A stretch of DNA of 64,000 bases from an uncultured Oscillospiraceae bacterium (GTDB lineage Bacteria > Bacillota > Clostridia > Oscillospirales > Oscillospiraceae), in contig CALWVS010000005.1 in NCBI GenBank assembly GCA_944385095.1, forward strand, positions 38,120 through 102,119, in the 5' to 3' direction. Both the position numbers and the translations under genes were made by a program. The notes under the pieces are model-generated. The model had not been told where the DNA came from, made no database searches, and saw nothing but the letters and a program-made list of their open reading frames with translations. Below, piece after piece: positions 38,339-46,594 of this stretch. Positions within the stretch are counted from its first letter, which is position 1, and each line of letters begins with the position of its first letter.

Positions 38339-38887
38339 ATGGGGACATTGCAATATGCCATTTTAGGGATGTTGAATCGGGATTCTATGACAGGCTATGA
38401 TTTGACAAGGGAGTTTCAAACATCTCTGTTTGACTTCTGGACTGCCAAGCACAGTCAGGTCTATCCAGAATTGAAAAGCCTGCTGGAAAAAGGGTATGTG
38501 GAGTATGAGACAGAAATTTCAGGCACAGCATTGGAAAAAAAGGTCTATACTATCACACAACAGGGACGGGATGCCTTTCAAAACTGGGAGGAGACAGCCT
38601 ATCCCATTAAACCGATTCCAAAGGATGAGTTTCGCCTTCAGCTTTTTTTCTCTGATGCGATGGAACCAGAAATGCGTTTAAAACAGTTGGAATACCACTT
38701 GCAGCAGCATCGACAACGGTTGGAGCAGATCCGCAAAAAACAGGAAAAGTTTGATACCATACCACCAAAAGAAGAATCTCAATTCTGTGATTATCTTGTG
38801 ATGCAGGGAGCCATTCACAGGGAGGAGAGTTATTGCAGCTGGTTGGAGGAGTGTATCAATCTTTGCCAGCAGCGGAAAATTTTATAA
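38339..38887 (+). CDS. PadR-family transcriptional regulator
   Basis: A 182-residue PadR regulator. The winged helix opens MGTLQYAILGMLNRDSMTGY and contains FWTAKHSQVYPELKSLLEKG, the family signature. A C-terminal two-helix Vir domain (LQQHRQRLEQIRKKQEKF, then REESYCSWLEECI) mediates dimerisation. PadR proteins repress genes for phenolic-acid, drug or envelope-stress responses. I start at the ATG at 38339, preceded by AAAGGGG; the longer open frame runs through the operator-like sites. Likely targets are itself and the divergent membrane/kinase fusion. Confidence 0.9.
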   Translation: MGTLQYAILGMLNRDSMTGYDLTREFQTSLFDFWTAKHSQVYPELKSLLEKGYVEYETEISGTALEKKVYTITQQGRDAFQNWEETAYPIKPIPKDEFRLQLFFSDAMEPEMRLKQLEYHLQQHRQRLEQIRKKQEKFDTIPPKEESQFCDYLVMQGAIHREESYCSWLEECINLCQQRKIL

Positions 38888-38889
38888 AG

Positions 38890-38935
38890 TCTTAAACTTA
38901 CCCATGGTAGAATCTTAAACTTCCTCTGGTATACT
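38890..38935 (+). promoter_or_regulatory. Direct repeats and -10 element before the glycosyltransferase gene
   Basis: TCTTAAACTT is repeated exactly at 38890-38899 and 38913-38922 (period 23 bases), followed by TATACT at 38930-38935 with no good -35. Repeats in place of a -35 suggest a regulator-dependent promoter. Confidence 0.35.
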
Positions 38936-38965
38936 GCCATCATAGACAACAGAGGAGGGATTCGT

Positions 38966-40207
38966 ATGGAAGCAACCATCCGTGTGCTTACCATCATAAC
39001 ATCAGTGTTGGGAACAGGGTTGACCCTGTGGAGTATATATTATCTCATCACTGGGCTGATGTCTTTGAAAAAAACGGAGAACTATCCACAGGTTCCTGCA
39101 TCCACCCGGTTTGCAGTGTTGATTGCGGCACGCAATGAACAGCAGGTGATTGGTTCTCTGGTGGAAAGTTTGCGAGAACAGGCTTATCCAAAAGAACTCT
39201 ATGATATTTGGGTGATTCCAAACCAGTGCAGTGATGATACCGCCACAGTAGCCAGAGCAGCGGGAGCCAAGGTGCTGGAATGCACAGTGCCGGTGAAAAG
39301 CAAAGGTGATGTGATGGAATTTGCCTATGAAAAACTGTCTGTGCTGGGATATGATGCCTATTGTGTTTTTGATGCAGACAATGTGGCAGAAGAACACTTT
39401 TTGATGGAAATGAACAACGCCTATCAGTCTGGGGTGCGAGTGGCACAGGGCTACCGTGACAGCAAAAACCCCTATGATACTGGAATGTCAGGCAGTTATT
39501 CCATCTATTATTGGATGATGAACCGTTTTCACAATCAAGGCAAGGCGGCAATGGGATTGTCTGCCATGCTCAACGGCACTGGATTTATGGTGGCAAGCTC
39601 TGTGTTTGAGCAACTGGGCGGTTGGCACACCAAGACCATCAGCGAAGATTTAGAGTTATCTGTCCTGTGTACACTGGCTGGAGAAAAAATCTACTGGGTG
39701 CCAAAGGCCATCACCTACGATGAACAGCCATTGACCTATGAGGTTTCAGTCAAACAGAGAAAGCGTTGGACCAGTGGCACTTTACAGGTGGTAGAACACT
39801 ATCTGGGGCAGTTGTTTGGACGAGGAGATGGGGCAAGCCTTGATTTGATTGCCACCATGCTGATTCCAACCTATCAGGTTTTGGCGGTGGTCAACCTGCT
39901 GCTGTCTGTGCTGTTGTGCGGTATGCTGATTGGTGGACGTTTTGCCGTTTTGATTGGTGTAGGTGTTTTGATTTGCAACCTCGCTTTTACCCTGTTTCTG
40001 TCCTTGTGTTCTGGTATAGGTGTGTTATTGTTGGAGAAAAAATGGAATCGCAACCTCTGGAAGGGACTTGTGATGTATGGTCTGTTTTTATTGAGTTGGG
40101 TTCCCATTACCATTGGTTGTCACATCAAAAAGACAACCGTATGGGAAGAAATTCGCCATACCTGTACTATGACAACCAAAAAACGTACCATAGCAGTCAG
40201 GTATTAA
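38966..40207 (+). CDS. Membrane glycosyltransferase, family 2 (processive type)
   Basis: A 413-residue transferase with one N-terminal helix (about 8-30), a GT-A domain and three or four C-terminal helices (about 295-400). Motifs: VLIAARNEQQVIGSLVESL, nucleotide-sugar site D136-A-D138 (CVFDADN), catalytic E227-D228 (TISEDLE) and QRKRW at 264-268. The Q-x-x-R-W motif is that of processive synthases such as hyaluronan, chitin and cellulose synthase, so it may extrude a polysaccharide. The product is unknown. It lies 78 bases after padR; GAGGAGGG precedes the ATG. Confidence 0.85.
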   Translation: MEATIRVLTIITSVLGTGLTLWSIYYLITGLMSLKKTENYPQVPASTRFAVLIAARNEQQVIGSLVESLREQAYPKELYDIWVIPNQCSDDTATVARAAGAKVLECTVPVKSKGDVMEFAYEKLSVLGYDAYCVFDADNVAEEHFLMEMNNAYQSGVRVAQGYRDSKNPYDTGMSGSYSIYYWMMNRFHNQGKAAMGLSAMLNGTGFMVASSVFEQLGGWHTKTISEDLELSVLCTLAGEKIYWVPKAITYDEQPLTYEVSVKQRKRWTSGTLQVVEHYLGQLFGRGDGASLDLIATMLIPTYQVLAVVNLLLSVLLCGMLIGGRFAVLIGVGVLICNLAFTLFLSLCSGIGVLLLEKKWNRNLWKGLVMYGLFLLSWVPITIGCHIKKTTVWEEIRHTCTMTTKKRTIAVRY

Positions 40208-40232
40208 CCTCTTTGGAGGAATACTTGTGTAA

Positions 40233-40275
40233 ATTGAGCCGCTCTGCCTTTGGCAGAGCGGCTCAATCAGTTTTT
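40233..40275. terminator. Bidirectional terminator after the glycosyltransferase gene
   Basis: Perfect 16-base-pair stem ATTGAGCCGCTCTGCC / GGCAGAGCGGCTCAAT with a TTT loop, followed by CAGTTTTT. It lies between convergent genes. Confidence 0.88.
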
Positions 40276-40278
40276 CAC

Positions 40279-41625
40279 TTAAGACAGTGGTTCAAAATCA
40301 CTGGCAGGACGGCGGCAGATGGGGCATACATAATCTTCAGGCAAGGTGTCACCCTCATAAATAAAACCACAGATTTTGCATACAAAACCTTTGTGTGCTG
40401 CCGGTGCTTCCTCATGCTCCACAGTTTCACCCCGTACAGAAGCAGCCAGAATTTTGGACAGTGTTTCCAGTTCTTCCTCCTGACCAGGAGCCAGAGTGGA
40501 TTTCAATGTTACAGGAGCTTCCAGAATCTCCATATCCTTCATAGAGTTGATGATTTCTGTCATCAATTTTCCACTGGAAGGAGCCCAGGAACCATTCTGA
40601 ATGAATGCTACCTTGCGATTTTTTAAACCATGGTGGGCAATGTCACGGAGCAGATTTTCCATGGTAACAAAAATACCGTTGTTGTAGGTGGTAGAAGCAA
40701 AGACAAGATGGCTGTACTTGAATGCCTCAGACAGCACATAGGAGGGATGTGTAATGGATACATCATACATATCCACAGGAATCCCCTGTTCTGCCAGTTT
40801 ACATGCCAAAATATTGGCTGCATTTTCTGTGCCACCATAGACGGAGGCGTAGGCAATCAGAACGCCCTGCACCTCTGGCTCATAAGTTGCCCATTTGATA
40901 TGTTTTTCGATGATATAGCCCAGATTTTTCCGCCACACAGGACCGTGGAGAGGGCAAATCATCTGAATATCCAGCTTGGAAGCCTTGTTCAACAGAGCCT
41001 GTACCTGTGGACCGTATTTACCCACAATGTTGGTATAATAGCGGCGTGCCTCGTCCAGCCATTTGCATTCAAAGTCTACTTCATCTGCAAACAGAGCACC
41101 ATTGAGTGCACCAAAGGTACCAAAGGCATCTGCGGAGAAAAGAATCTTGTCTGTGCTGTCGTAGCTGACCATCACCTCTGGCCAGTGTACCATGGGAGCG
41201 TTGATAAAAGTGAAAGTGTGTTTGCCAGTGCAGATGGTGTCACCCTCATTGACCAGATGGGCACCTTTGGGGTCTACACAGTGGAACTGCCGAATCAAAT
41301 TGACAATTTTTCCATTACACACCAGAGTGGCTTCTGGATGACGAAGCATGGTATCACCTAAGGTGGCAGCATGGTCAGGCTCCATATGATGAATGAAAAT
41401 GTAGTCCAGCTTACGACCATTTAATGCATAATCCAGATTTTCAAAAAACTGAGACTGGATGGAGCGGTCCACTGTGTCAAACAGGACTGTCTTTTCATCT
41501 AACAGTAAATAGGAGTTAAAGGATACACCACGGGGAACTGGGTGTGCACTCTCAAAAAGAGCATGTTGACGGTCATTGCCACCAATCCAAATCAAATCTT
41601 CGGTTACATTTCTTGTGCAGTGCAT
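40279..41625 (-). CDS. Flavodiiron protein with C-terminal rubredoxin domain
   Basis: A 448-residue A-type flavoprotein that reduces O2 (or NO) to water (or N2O) and protects anaerobes. The beta-lactamase-like domain has all diiron ligands: H80-x-E82-x-D84-H85 (HMEPDH), H147, D166 and H227 (PLHGPVW). A flavodoxin domain follows (VLIAYASVYGGTENAANILA). The C-terminus is a rubredoxin with CKIC and CPIC. The ATG at 41625 is preceded by AGAGGTG; the open frame extends 11 codons more without a site. The fused rubredoxin can pass electrons straight to FMN, as in NorV-type enzymes. Confidence 0.92.
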   Translation of the reverse strand: MHCTRNVTEDLIWIGGNDRQHALFESAHPVPRGVSFNSYLLLDEKTVLFDTVDRSIQSQFFENLDYALNGRKLDYIFIHHMEPDHAATLGDTMLRHPEATLVCNGKIVNLIRQFHCVDPKGAHLVNEGDTICTGKHTFTFINAPMVHWPEVMVSYDSTDKILFSADAFGTFGALNGALFADEVDFECKWLDEARRYYTNIVGKYGPQVQALLNKASKLDIQMICPLHGPVWRKNLGYIIEKHIKWATYEPEVQGVLIAYASVYGGTENAANILACKLAEQGIPVDMYDVSITHPSYVLSEAFKYSHLVFASTTYNNGIFVTMENLLRDIAHHGLKNRKVAFIQNGSWAPSSGKLMTEIINSMKDMEILEAPVTLKSTLAPGQEEELETLSKILAASVRGETVEHEEAPAAHKGFVCKICGFIYEGDTLPEDYVCPICRRPASDFEPLS

Positions 41626-41754
41626 ACAAAACACCTCTTTCATAGATAAAAATAACAAAAAGCCACTCCAATCATAGCATAGTATGACTGAAAATGGTAG
41701 TCACAATCATAAAAAAATTCAGTGCAGATGATACTCTGCACTGAACCATTTTGA

Positions 41755-42474
41755 CTAAATGAGAGAGAGTGCGGCTTCGTCAGCCACCAGAACAAAGTCA
41801 GGATGGAACTGAAGGATGGAGGCGGGCATAGAAGGTGTGATGGGGCCAAAGAATGCCTGCTTGACTGCTTCAGCCTTGTTTTCACCAGAGGCAACCATCA
41901 CCACACGGCGAGCCTGCAAAATATCACGGGTGCCCATGGTGTAGGCATGGGTAGGCACTTCATCCAGAGAGACAAAGAAGCGTTTGTTGGCTTCTCTGGT
42001 ACTCTCAGTCAGTGTTACCTTGTGTGTACCCAGAGAGAAGTGGTCATCTGGTTCATTAAAACCGATGTGACCATTGACACCCAGACCCAAAAGCTGTAAG
42101 TCAATGCCGCCAAAGTTGGCAATCAGCTGGTCATAGCGTGTGCACTCATCGTCACCAGAGATACCACTGGGTACGTTGGTATTAGAAAGGTCAATGTTCA
42201 CATGGTCAAACAAGTTATGGCGCATAAAATAGGCATAGCTCTGGTCATGGTCAGGGGTCAAACCGGCATACTCGTCCAGATTGACGGAGCGAACAGCGGA
42301 AAAGTCCAATTTTCCTTGCTCATACCATTGAATGAGTTGCTGATAAGCACCAACAGGAGAGGAACCAGTAGCAAGCCCCAGGACACAGTTGGGTTTCAGG
42401 ATGATTTGTGCGGCAATGAGCTGGGCAGCGGCGTGGCTCATTTCTTCATAATTTTTTGTGCGGATGATACGCAT
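41755..42474 (-). CDS. nagB: Glucosamine-6-phosphate deaminase
   Basis: A 239-residue isomerase/deaminase converting glucosamine-6-phosphate to fructose-6-phosphate and ammonia. The motifs GLATGSSPVGAYQQLI, VNLDEYAGL (catalytic Asp), GLGVNGHIGFNEP and the SLGTHKVTL region are intact. The start at 42474 has GAGGAGG eight bases upstream and gives the usual MRIIRTKNYEEMS. The C-terminus is shorter than in allosteric E. coli NagB (266), as in Bacillus. Third gene of the ROK-nagA-nagB operon. Confidence 0.93.
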   Translation of the reverse strand: MRIIRTKNYEEMSHAAAQLIAAQIILKPNCVLGLATGSSPVGAYQQLIQWYEQGKLDFSAVRSVNLDEYAGLTPDHDQSYAYFMRHNLFDHVNIDLSNTNVPSGISGDDECTRYDQLIANFGGIDLQLLGLGVNGHIGFNEPDDHFSLGTHKVTLTESTREANKRFFVSLDEVPTHAYTMGTRDILQARRVVMVASGENKAEAVKQAFFGPITPSMPASILQFHPDFVLVADEAALSLI

Positions 42475-42508
42475 GGGAAATTCCTCCTCAGCAAATGAAA
42501 ATACAATA

Positions 42509-43624
42509 TTACAGTACCTGTGTGCCATCCACATAGACACTGTGCAAGTTTAATTGGGAATCCAATAACACAAGGTCAGCCTGTTTGCCCACAGCAAGAG
42601 AACCAATCTGATGGTCTAAGCGTACTGCTTTGGCTGGGGACAGAGTAACTGCTGTCAAGGCAGATTCCAGAGACAAACCAAAGGAGACTACATTCTTCAA
42701 TTCCTGTAGCAGATTGGAGGAGGAGCCAGCTAAGGTGTCAGAACCCTTCAAGGTGGCTTTCCCCTGTTTCATTTCAATAGGCTGTCCACCCAGCTCATAT
42801 TCTCCATCTGGCATACCAGCACAGCGCAGAGAATCACTGATGATGACAAGACGTTCCCCAAACAATTGGTGGGTAGCACGGATGACAGCAGGATGGATGT
42901 GTAGTCCATCACAAATCAGTTCTACTGTAGCACCGCAGTCAAAAGCGGCACCAATCACACCAGGCTCCCGATGTAAAAAGGATGGCATCCCATTAAAGAG
43001 GTGGGTGGCATGGGAGGCACCGGCTTTGTAGGCAGCACAGGCGACTTCATAGCTGGCTGTGGTGTGTCCAATGGACACAGTACAGGTTTTGGATACTTCT
43101 TCGATAAATGGAATTGCACCTTCTTCCTCTGGGGCAACAGTCACCAGTTTAACCTGTCCACCACTGGCTTCGTTCAGACGATGGAACATGGCAGCATCTG
43201 GTTTATGCAGATTTTCCGCAGCCTGTGCCCCTCTTTTTGCATAGGAGAGGAAGGGACCTTCCAAATGAATTCCGGCACACTTTGCACCGTCCACAGGACG
43301 CTGGAACCCTGCAATGGTTTTCATAGCAGGGGTGAGTACTTCTTCTTTCAGGGTCATGGTAGTGGCGAGAAAAGAGGTGACGCCATGTTGGGCATAGTAG
43401 CGAGACATGGCAGGAAGACCATCTGAAATGCCATCAGAAAAATCCTGATTTACTGCTCCATGAGTGTGGACATCCACAAAGCCGGGGACAAGATACATCC
43501 CCTTTGCATCTACATCATAGGGCACATCAGCAGCCCCAATTTCTGTAATAACCCCATGTTCAAATGTGATGGAACCAGACTGAAATGTACCATTCACAAA
43601 AAGGGTTGCGTTTCCGATTACCAT
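42509..43624 (-). CDS. nagA: N-acetylglucosamine-6-phosphate deacetylase
   Basis: A 371-residue amidohydrolase removing acetate from GlcNAc-6-phosphate. Metal-binding VDVHTHGAVNQDF, HLEGPFLSYAKRGAQ with the Glu ligand, and the histidines of SIGHTTASYE and ASHATHLFNGM are all present. The catalytic Asp is in VIISDSLRCAGMPDG. The product feeds NagB encoded next. Only three bases separate it from the upstream ROK gene, so the three genes are one operon. Confidence 0.93.
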   Translation of the reverse strand: MVIGNATLFVNGTFQSGSITFEHGVITEIGAADVPYDVDAKGMYLVPGFVDVHTHGAVNQDFSDGISDGLPAMSRYYAQHGVTSFLATTMTLKEEVLTPAMKTIAGFQRPVDGAKCAGIHLEGPFLSYAKRGAQAAENLHKPDAAMFHRLNEASGGQVKLVTVAPEEEGAIPFIEEVSKTCTVSIGHTTASYEVACAAYKAGASHATHLFNGMPSFLHREPGVIGAAFDCGATVELICDGLHIHPAVIRATHQLFGERLVIISDSLRCAGMPDGEYELGGQPIEMKQGKATLKGSDTLAGSSSNLLQELKNVVSFGLSLESALTAVTLSPAKAVRLDHQIGSLAVGKQADLVLLDSQLNLHSVYVDGTQVL

Positions 43625-43627
43625 ACT

Positions 43628-45007
43628 TTACACCTCCGGCAGAGAAGCAGCAGCCACAGACTGCCCTACACGGCGAGACTTTTCATCAGGCAGAGCAGGG
43701 AACAGTTTTCCGGTATATTGTGGGTATTCATCCGCTAAGACACGCAAGGCTTCCTCCAAAATCAGGTCGCCACCCTTACCGGACATCACACGACCCAGCA
43801 GCAAAACATGTTTGCAGCCATAAAGCTGGTAGTAGTAGGCAAGGGCATGCCCCAAATAAGTACCAATGGAGCGGTAGACTTGAGCAGCAGCGTCAGAGCC
43901 TTCTTCCATCAGTTTCTGAACCACTTTCAGTTTTTCCGCAGGAGACAGAGTTTCATCCAATTCAATGCCAGCACGGGGAGCCAGTTTGATGACACCGTCC
44001 TGAGAGAAATATTTTACACCACAGCCAATATCCCCAGACCACTCATCTTCCATTGCGTCAGGGTTTGCATCCACAGGCATGAAGGCAAGTTCATTGAGCC
44101 ATCCGGTGATGTTGCCATGTTCATCCACATAGCCCACAGCCTCACTGGTCCCCATAGCAATGCCCAGTACATTGTTTTCACCCAGCCCCATAGCACCAGC
44201 CAGAGCAGACACATCACCATCGTTACATACTACCAATGGAATGTCTGGACCAAATACATCACGGGCAGCACGGATATAAATATCCTTTACTTTTTTGTCA
44301 AATTGCTCTTTTGACACCTTTAAGAAAAGGGAGGCAACCATGGTACGGTTGTCAATATAAATACCAGCAGAGGAGACACCCACAGCATCCACTCTAGGCA
44401 TTTTCTCAGCGGCAGATTTGAAGGCAGCTACAATTCCATCGTAGTGATAGTCGGGGTTCTCTGTGGTTTTTGGGAACCATACCACTTCTTCTGAGTAGAC
44501 AGGTTCACCGTCAATCACCGCAGATACCTTGCGGTCGCTTCCACCGGCATCAAAGCCCACACGACAGCCACCCAGATGGCGACCAATTGCCTGAGAAGCA
44601 CCCTTTTCCTCTGGTACTTTGTCGCACAGCACCACTTCAAAGGGATGTTCATATACGCCAGCCATGAAATCCGCATCAAAAGCACGTTTACCGGTGGAAC
44701 AATAAGTTGTTTTCAGATATTCATAAATATCTTCATCGCCGCTGACATAGACCTTGAAGCCGCCCTGCATCCACAGCATGGACTTTACCAGACGGTCGGC
44801 ATAGTAGTGGTCAGCCCCTCGCATCTCCCCAGTACCATGCAGGAAGGTATGGCAAACAGCCACCTGACCGCCGGAACGTTCCACAGCGAAGGATACTGGC
44901 TTTTTGGCAGTCTTCAAAAATGACTCGTTAAACTTGTGAATGGGCATGAACTCAGGGTCAAGGCAGGGTTTGTTTTGAACCTCAATCTCAATTCCGTAGC
45001 GATTCAT
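43628..45007 (-). CDS. ROK/ASKHA-family sugar kinase-like protein with N-terminal extension
   Basis: A 459-residue protein. The C-terminal two thirds have the ASKHA actin-like kinase fold: phosphate-1 loop VGFDAGGSDRKVSAV near residue 155, AVGVSSAGIYIDNRT, VVCNDGDVSALAGAMG with the catalytic Asp, and LGIAMGTSEAVGYVD. The N-terminal 145 residues are extra and unknown to me. The ROK zinc motif CxCGxxGCxE is absent; the place holds GDIGCGVKY. Operon context (nagA, nagB) suggests phosphorylation of N-acetylglucosamine or a related N-acetylhexosamine. First gene of the operon, divergent from the epimerase gene. Confidence 0.82.
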   Translation of the reverse strand: MNRYGIEIEVQNKPCLDPEFMPIHKFNESFLKTAKKPVSFAVERSGGQVAVCHTFLHGTGEMRGADHYYADRLVKSMLWMQGGFKVYVSGDEDIYEYLKTTYCSTGKRAFDADFMAGVYEHPFEVVLCDKVPEEKGASQAIGRHLGGCRVGFDAGGSDRKVSAVIDGEPVYSEEVVWFPKTTENPDYHYDGIVAAFKSAAEKMPRVDAVGVSSAGIYIDNRTMVASLFLKVSKEQFDKKVKDIYIRAARDVFGPDIPLVVCNDGDVSALAGAMGLGENNVLGIAMGTSEAVGYVDEHGNITGWLNELAFMPVDANPDAMEDEWSGDIGCGVKYFSQDGVIKLAPRAGIELDETLSPAEKLKVVQKLMEEGSDAAAQVYRSIGTYLGHALAYYYQLYGCKHVLLLGRVMSGKGGDLILEEALRVLADEYPQYTGKLFPALPDEKSRRVGQSVAAASLPEV

Positions 45008-45059
45008 CCGTCATCAAGCCTCCTATTGAAAGAAAATTTTGAGAAATGCGTTGCTATTT

Positions 45060-45080
45060 TAGTGGTGGACCACTATAATA
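45060..45080 (-). promoter_or_regulatory. NagR/DasR-like palindromic operator at the nag operon promoter
   Basis: TAGTGGTGGACCACTA (45060-45075) is a perfect palindrome with seven-base arms. It matches the AGTGGT..ACCACT pattern of GntR/HutC-type amino-sugar repressor sites (dre-like). On the minus strand a -10 like element TATTAT (45080-45075) abuts it, so a bound repressor would block the ROK-nagA-nagB transcript. Confidence 0.6.
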
Positions 45081-45222
45081 GGTCTCAGTGGTGTTTTATG
45101 TTGTGGACGGGATTTTTTTGTAGGAAATGTAGAAATCCCATTTGCCAATGAGCACGATTTCCATGAGTATTCTATCATGTTTCTTGTGGAATGTCATTAA
45201 AAATCGAAAAAAATTTTAGACA

Positions 45223-45272
45223 AAATATTGAATTGAAAAATATTTGCAAACATGGTATGCTTGTGATATAAA
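45223..45272 (+). promoter_or_regulatory. Promoter and inverted repeat upstream of the epimerase gene
   Basis: TTGCAA (45244-45249), 17-base spacer, TATAAA (45267-45272). An inverted repeat AAATATT (45223-45229) / AATATTT (45239-45245) overlaps the -35 and could be the site of the RpiR-type regulator encoded downstream. The rest of the 328-base gap 45008-45335 shows no gene. Confidence 0.5.
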
Positions 45273-45335
45273 TTGAAAATCCAGAGGAAAAGAACAAAAA
45301 AAGCCGTATTTTATGGAAAATAAGGGGTTGAAATT

Positions 45336-46547
45336 ATGAATACAAAAAAGTTGCAGGAAATCCGCACATGGGTTCAAAAAGAGCTGAAAAGCAGTGCAGA
45401 GTTTTGGTTAAAATATGGAATGGACAAGGAACATGGCGGTGTGTATACCTGCATCAACCGCACAGGAGAGCGTTTTTCCACAGATAAAAGTGTATGGATG
45501 CAGGGTCGGTGTGGCTGGACCTATGCCTATCTGTGCCACGTCTATGGCAAAAGAGACGAGTGGATGGAGGCAAGTAAGAGCTGTCTGGACTTTATGGAAG
45601 CCCACTGTATCAACCGTGAGGCTGGAGACAGAATGTATTTCACCGTCACAGGGGATGGAAAGCCCCTGCGTCAGCGTCGGTACTGTTTCTCTGAGGGATT
45701 TTATGCCCTTGCCAATGCAGAATACTATGGACTGACCGGAGAAAAGGAGTATATTGAGCGGGCACGCAGAGCCTACGAACTGATTTGGAGTCTGAACAAT
45801 GGTCTGATTGCTGACCCCGCTGGCATGGGACCCAAAACCATTCCAGAGACACGGACAGGTCGGGCATTGGCTGACCCTATGATTTATCTGAACATTACAT
45901 CTGTCATGCGCAGATGTGACCCTGAGCAGAGAGAACTGTATGATGCACGGGCGAAAGAGTGCGTTGAGACTATCTTCAAGTATCATCATAAGCCTGAGCT
46001 GAAGTGTACCTTGGAAACCGTTGGACCCAATGGAGAGTTTTGGTCTGATATTTCCGCAGGTCGCTTTGTGAATCCCGGTCATGACATTGAGTGCAGCTGG
46101 TTCCTGATGGAAGAAGCCAAGTATGAAAACAATGAGGAACTGCGCAAAAAGGCAATGGAAGTATTTGATATGGCCATTGAACGTGGCTGGGACCATGAGT
46201 ATGGCGGTATTTTGTATTTTGTGGACTGTATGGGCTATCCACCTGAGGCCTATGAGCATGATATGAAACTGTGGTGGCCACACAATGAAACTTTGATTGC
46301 CAGCTTGATGATGTACCGTGACAGTGGGGATGAAAAGTATCTGGAGTGGTTCTACAAAGTGATGGACTACTGCAAAACCTATTTTGCTGATGAGGAGTAT
46401 GGGGAGTGGTATGGCTATCTCCGCCGGGACGGCAAACCCACAGAACCAGCCTGCAAAGGTTGCACCTTCAAAGGTCCATTCCATGTGCCACGTTGCCTGA
46501 TTATGGTGGACACTATGCTGGGAGAAATTCTGGAGCAGGGAAAGTAA
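45336..46547 (+). CDS. AGE-family N-acylglucosamine 2-epimerase
   Basis: A 403-residue (alpha/alpha)6-barrel enzyme of the renin-binding-protein/AGE family, which interconverts N-acetylglucosamine and N-acetylmannosamine. The two catalytic-histidine regions are present: NPGHDIECSWFLMEEA (residues near 248) and KLWWPHNETLIASLMMY (near 312). WMQGRCGWTYAYLCHVYG and the C-terminal KGPFHVPRCLIM are also family-typical. It stands opposite the nag operon and is followed by an RpiR-type regulator. A broader aldose isomerase activity is possible since the family is diverse, but context favours amino sugars. Confidence 0.85.
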   Translation: MNTKKLQEIRTWVQKELKSSAEFWLKYGMDKEHGGVYTCINRTGERFSTDKSVWMQGRCGWTYAYLCHVYGKRDEWMEASKSCLDFMEAHCINREAGDRMYFTVTGDGKPLRQRRYCFSEGFYALANAEYYGLTGEKEYIERARRAYELIWSLNNGLIADPAGMGPKTIPETRTGRALADPMIYLNITSVMRRCDPEQRELYDARAKECVETIFKYHHKPELKCTLETVGPNGEFWSDISAGRFVNPGHDIECSWFLMEEAKYENNEELRKKAMEVFDMAIERGWDHEYGGILYFVDCMGYPPEAYEHDMKLWWPHNETLIASLMMYRDSGDEKYLEWFYKVMDYCKTYFADEEYGEWYGYLRRDGKPTEPACKGCTFKGPFHVPRCLIMVDTMLGEILEQGK

Positions 46548-46594
46548 GTTAGAAACATCAGAGACGAGAACACAGGAAGGGGAATGGAACTGCC

